Positions 61,694 through 64,000 of a DNA stretch of 64,000 nt are shown here, piece by piece. The notes under the pieces were generated by a model. The model saw nothing but the letters and a program-made list of their open reading frames with translations, did not search any database and was not told the DNA's origin. The position numbers and the translations under genes were made by a program. The DNA is taken from assembly GCA_934099115.1 (NCBI GenBank), contig CAKOPK010000004.1, positions 1 to 64,000 on the forward strand, written 5' to 3'. The number at the start of each line of letters is the position of its first letter. The first letter of the stretch is position 1. Source of the stretch: an uncultured Bacilli bacterium. Its GTDB lineage: Bacteria > Bacillota_I > Bacilli_A > RF39 > UBA660.

Positions 61694-62326
61694 CTATTTT
61701 ATATAATCAGGGTCTTTTGCATCTCCTGTATCTGTGTCTTCTTCTGTAAATTTTAGATAATTATCACTACCGACAATTTCGAATATATCAAAAGTTTCTT
61801 CTGGAGAGTCTAGAGTACTACTAGATAAATACTTTTCAATTACAGAATCATTATATGTAACAGAAGATAAAACAACCATAGCATATGTAATGCATTTATT
61901 AATATCTTTTGTGTATGCTACTACTTCTATTTTAGCATAATTATACATAATTTCAATTAAATATTGATTATTTTTATAATTATTAATCTCAATATACCCT
62001 TTTTTATCGTTTAATTGGAGAAAACTTGAATAAATACTATCTTCATTTACTTCATATTTAAAATTTGTTTTATTTAAGTAACTTACTACGTCTACGTATA
62101 AATAATAAGTATATTTTTGGTCTGTTAATACTTCATTAAAAGATTTACTATTTTTAATACTTAATCCTCTTGGTAAATAATAACGATAGCCATTGCGATT
62201 TACATTTGTAATAGATACTTTACTATTTAGTACTTCATCTATAACTTCTTGATAACTTTCTTTTTCAATACTTGTACATCCGGTTAATGTAAATATAAGA
62301 ATACCTAATAATAATATTTTCTTCAT
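61694..62326 (-). CDS. Lipoprotein of unknown function
   Basis: 210 residues with a lipobox LTGC (Cys17) after a short signal, so it is exported and lipid anchored. The exported part has mixed strands and helices (YRYYLPRGLSIKNSKSFNE...; TYYLYVDVVSYLNKTN), and the end is acidic. AGGAGG precedes the ATG. It is the first gene of the unit that includes the charged protein, DUF948 and YtxH genes, 13 bases apart. Family not recognised. Confidence 0.7.
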   Translation of the reverse strand: MKKILLLGILIFTLTGCTSIEKESYQEVIDEVLNSKVSITNVNRNGYRYYLPRGLSIKNSKSFNEVLTDQKYTYYLYVDVVSYLNKTNFKYEVNEDSIYSSFLQLNDKKGYIEINNYKNNQYLIEIMYNYAKIEVVAYTKDINKCITYAMVVLSSVTYNDSVIEKYLSSSTLDSPEETFDIFEIVGSDNYLKFTEEDTDTGDAKDPDYIK

Positions 62327-62384
62327 TGGTAGTCCTCCTACAATTCATAATTATAAACAATTATAGATTAAAAAGCAAGAAAAA

Positions 62385-62402
62385 AGAAAGGGCATCCTTT
62401 CT
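62385..62402 (-). terminator. Terminator of the helical-protein gene
   Basis: AGAAAGG, loop GCAT, CCTTTCT form a 7-bp stem enclosing the stop codon, followed by TTTTTTC on the minus strand. Confidence 0.7.
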
Positions 62403-62838
62403 ACAAATACTTCTTAAACTCTTCACGGTTGTGCTCTGTTGTTGCTAATAATTTTTCTGCTAAAGAAACAATTTCTTCATCTTGTTCCTGATAAGCATTT
62501 AATTTTTCTTGAATGGCTACTGCTCCTTTTTCATTTCCTTCCATCATTAATTTAACAATTTTTTTATCATCGGCATTTATAGTCATCGCTTCAGTCATTA
62601 ATTTACTAGCAAGCTCTTTTACTTTTCCTATTTCTTCTTCTTTAGCACCATACGCTAAAAGTATTTCTCTAGCATGCTTACAAATATCCTCGTATTCTTT
62701 TCTTTGACTTTCAATAATTTTAGAAATCTTACTACTTTCTACTTTTCCTAAGACGTTGTCAATTCCTAAAATACCCATTTCGGCGTTTTGATAAATTAAA
62801 TTTAAAAATATAATATGTTCATTTTCTTTTTCTTTCAT
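62401..62838 (-). CDS. Helical-bundle protein of unknown function
   Basis: 145 residues, all helical and acidic, no signal or membrane helix. Repeating patterns (IYQNAEMGILGIDNVLGKVES; EKLNAYQEQDEEIVSLAEKLLATTEHNREEFKKYL) suggest a ferritin-like or DUF2383-like four-helix bundle, but no metal ligand set is clear. Its Shine-Dalgarno site lies in the 3' arm of the hairpin at 62847-62865. It is downstream of the RNase J gene by 40 bases. Confidence 0.6.
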   Translation of the reverse strand: MKEKENEHIIFLNLIYQNAEMGILGIDNVLGKVESSKISKIIESQRKEYEDICKHAREILLAYGAKEEEIGKVKELASKLMTEAMTINADDKKIVKLMMEGNEKGAVAIQEKLNAYQEQDEEIVSLAEKLLATTEHNREEFKKYL

Positions 62839-62846
62839 AAAAAATC

Positions 62847-62865
62847 ACCCATTTATAGTATGGGT
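62847..62865 (-). promoter_or_regulatory. Hairpin that ends RNase J and includes the next ribosome site
   Basis: ACCCAT (62847-62852) and ATGGGT (62860-62865) form a 6-bp stem after the RNase J stop; its 3' arm on the minus strand, with the following bases, is the GGGTGA site of the gene starting at 62838. A T-run follows, so it can act as terminator or translational switch. Confidence 0.5.
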
Positions 62866-62878
62866 AATTTCTTATGTT

Positions 62879-64000
62879 TTATACTTCTTGAACAACCGCG
62901 ATAATCATTGGTTTACATTCTGTTTCTTCATATAAATACTTAGAAAGCTCATCTCTTATTTCTGTTTTAATTTTATTATAATCTACAAAATTTGGAGTTA
63001 TATTGCGTTCAATTATTACAGTACATATTTTCTTAATTTCACTAATCATATCTAGAGAGTCTTTAATATAGATAAATCCTCTTGTTGTTACTTCTGGCCC
63101 TACTAGTAATACCTTATCTTGTTTAGAGACTGTGGCACTAATTAAGACAATACCATTTTCACTTAACATTTCTCTATCTTTAATAACTAATTCACCAATA
63201 TCATCACTTGATTTACCATCAATTAGACAGTCATTTACTTTAATTTTATCGCCTTTGCAAACTAATTCACCATTAATTAATTCAATTATTTCACCATTTT
63301 GCTTTAATATAACATTTTCTTTTGGCATTCCTAGACTATAAGCTAAATCAGCATTTCCTACCATGTAACGATATTCACCTTTTACGGGCATGTAATATTT
63401 TGGACGCATAAGCTTAAGCATTTGCATTAAGTCTTCACTAGAAGCATGATGTAAAATCGTCTTATCACTTGGGATATTTACTATTTCACAGCCAAATTCT
63501 GCTAAATCATTTTCTAATTTTACTAATACTTTTTCGTTACTATCATATCTTGGCTCTGCAAATACAATTGTGTCATTTTGCTTTAATTTTATAAACTTAT
63601 CATAACCATTATATATTTTACTCATAGCTGCATATGGGCTAGATTTATCATCACATATTAATAAGATAGAATTACTATCATTTATATTAGATAAATCTCC
63701 TAGTAAGCCTTCTTCTGCAGTTAAATATTTTTCCTTTAAGCCAAAATTTACCATGTTTTGAAGACGTTTTCCCATTATTACTATTTTGCGATGAGAATTA
63801 GCAGCGGCTTTAAATATTTCTTCAATCGTATATAAATGGGTTGGTAAAACCATAAATAATACTCTACCATCAGCATTTTTTATAGTATTTGCAAAGTGTC
63901 CTTCTAACTTGTGATTAGGGCTTGTATGACCTATGTTTTCACTAAATACAGATTCACTTAATAAACATAAAACTCCTTGTTTTCCAACGTATGCTATTTT
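62879..64000 (-). CDS. Ribonuclease J family protein, partial (N-terminus outside window)
   Basis: The frame runs to the window edge; only about 373 C-terminal residues are present. GKQGVLCLLSESVFSENIGHTSPN, the beta-CASP region and RPKYYMPVKGEYRYMV, then GKSSDDIGELVIKDREMLSENGI match RNase J, a 5'-3' exo/endonuclease of mRNA turnover. The family motif PVHGEY reads PVKGEY, so a His that helps bind the active site in RNase J1 is Lys; this may mark a J2-like or non-catalytic paralogue. The metallo-beta-lactamase HxHxDH motif is in the missing part. Confidence 0.82.
   Translation of the reverse strand, partial: KIAYVGKQGVLCLLSESVFSENIGHTSPNHKLEGHFANTIKNADGRVLFMVLPTHLYTIEEIFKAAANSHRKIVIMGKRLQNMVNFGLKEKYLTAEEGLLGDLSNINDSNSILLICDDKSSPYAAMSKIYNGYDKFIKLKQNDTIVFAEPRYDSNEKVLVKLENDLAEFGCEIVNIPSDKTILHHASSEDLMQMLKLMRPKYYMPVKGEYRYMVGNADLAYSLGMPKENVILKQNGEIIELINGELVCKGDKIKVNDCLIDGKSSDDIGELVIKDREMLSENGIVLISATVSKQDKVLLVGPEVTTRGFIYIKDSLDMISEIKKICTVIIERNITPNFVDYNKIKTEIRDELSKYLYEETECKPMIIAVVQEV

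Noticed and set aside
1..64000. CRISPR arrays, insertion sequences and rRNA genes
   Set aside because: No regularly spaced direct repeats, transposase-like proteins with flanking inverted repeats or rRNA signatures were seen.

Overview
The window is a low-GC (roughly a quarter to 30 % G+C by eye) chromosomal segment of an uncultured-looking Bacillota. It contains rpsT, gpr, a spoIIP-like gene, a spoVB/murJ-like flippase, a Cse60-like protein, LemA, RNase J, AddAB and YebC. Sporulation genes with sigma-G- and sigma-E-like promoters point to a spore former or a recent descendant of one, in a host-associated Bacilli/Erysipelotrichia-like lineage. The order rpsT (divergent) - gpr - spoIIP - small membrane gene matches the Bacillus order rpsT-gpr-spoIIP-yqxA. 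No prophage, insertion sequence, rRNA or CRISPR array was seen.

Layout. 1-6.5 kb: a surface zinc-metallopeptidase candidate downstream of five tandem membrane-anchored paralogues from two families, with two near-identical promoters. 6.6-13.8 kb: yebC, patatin, SDR epimerase and a ZIP transporter; a candidate ~105-nt RNA; two zinc-ribbon membrane proteins, one with an NPCBM-like domain; a glycosyltransferase with helical repeats. 13.9-17.7 kb: a BclA-like collagen protein and an MBOAT/DHHW polysaccharide O-acetylation pair. 17.8-25.6 kb: a type IV secretion core with a VirB4 split in two, a PrgI/VirB3-like protein, a VirB6-like protein and two secreted proteins ending in VirB2-like pilin domains; it is interrupted by a GC-rich, AAC-rich coding remnant. 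25.7-33.2 kb: murC, spoIIP-like, gpr, rpsT, transglutaminase, DUF2207 and lemA. 33.3-38.9 kb: addA, addB and tRNA-Asn. 39.0-50.5 kb: a Tad-like assembly locus (CpaF, TadB, TadC, CpaB-like, TadE-like) whose subunit candidate is again a VirB2-like pilin with its own strong promoter; it is led by a 1,223-residue Cys-rich protein with a thioester-domain-like N-terminus, and followed by an SPKTG protein and a divergent class B sortase with an unknown cytoplasmic domain. 50.5-64 kb: a two-HEPN-motif protein, trmB, small spore-coat-like genes, a flippase, tyrS, an M29 aminopeptidase, an InlB-repeat surface protein, a YtxH/DUF948 cell-envelope cluster, a lipoprotein, a helical protein and a partial RNase J.

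How the genes may work together. The most unusual theme is that the VirB4/VirB6 locus and the Tad locus, about 14 kb apart, share the same pilin-like module (two membrane helices separated by a loop with an N/K-D-D-E/A-I-K-K-type motif). This suggests one hybrid surface machine, or two machines with exchanged subunits, displaying the Cys-rich protein. Several other genes are envelope or surface directed: the collagen protein, O-acetylation pair, sortase and substrate, InlB repeats, NPCBM protein and peptidase candidate. All functions are inferred from sequence reading; no database search was run.
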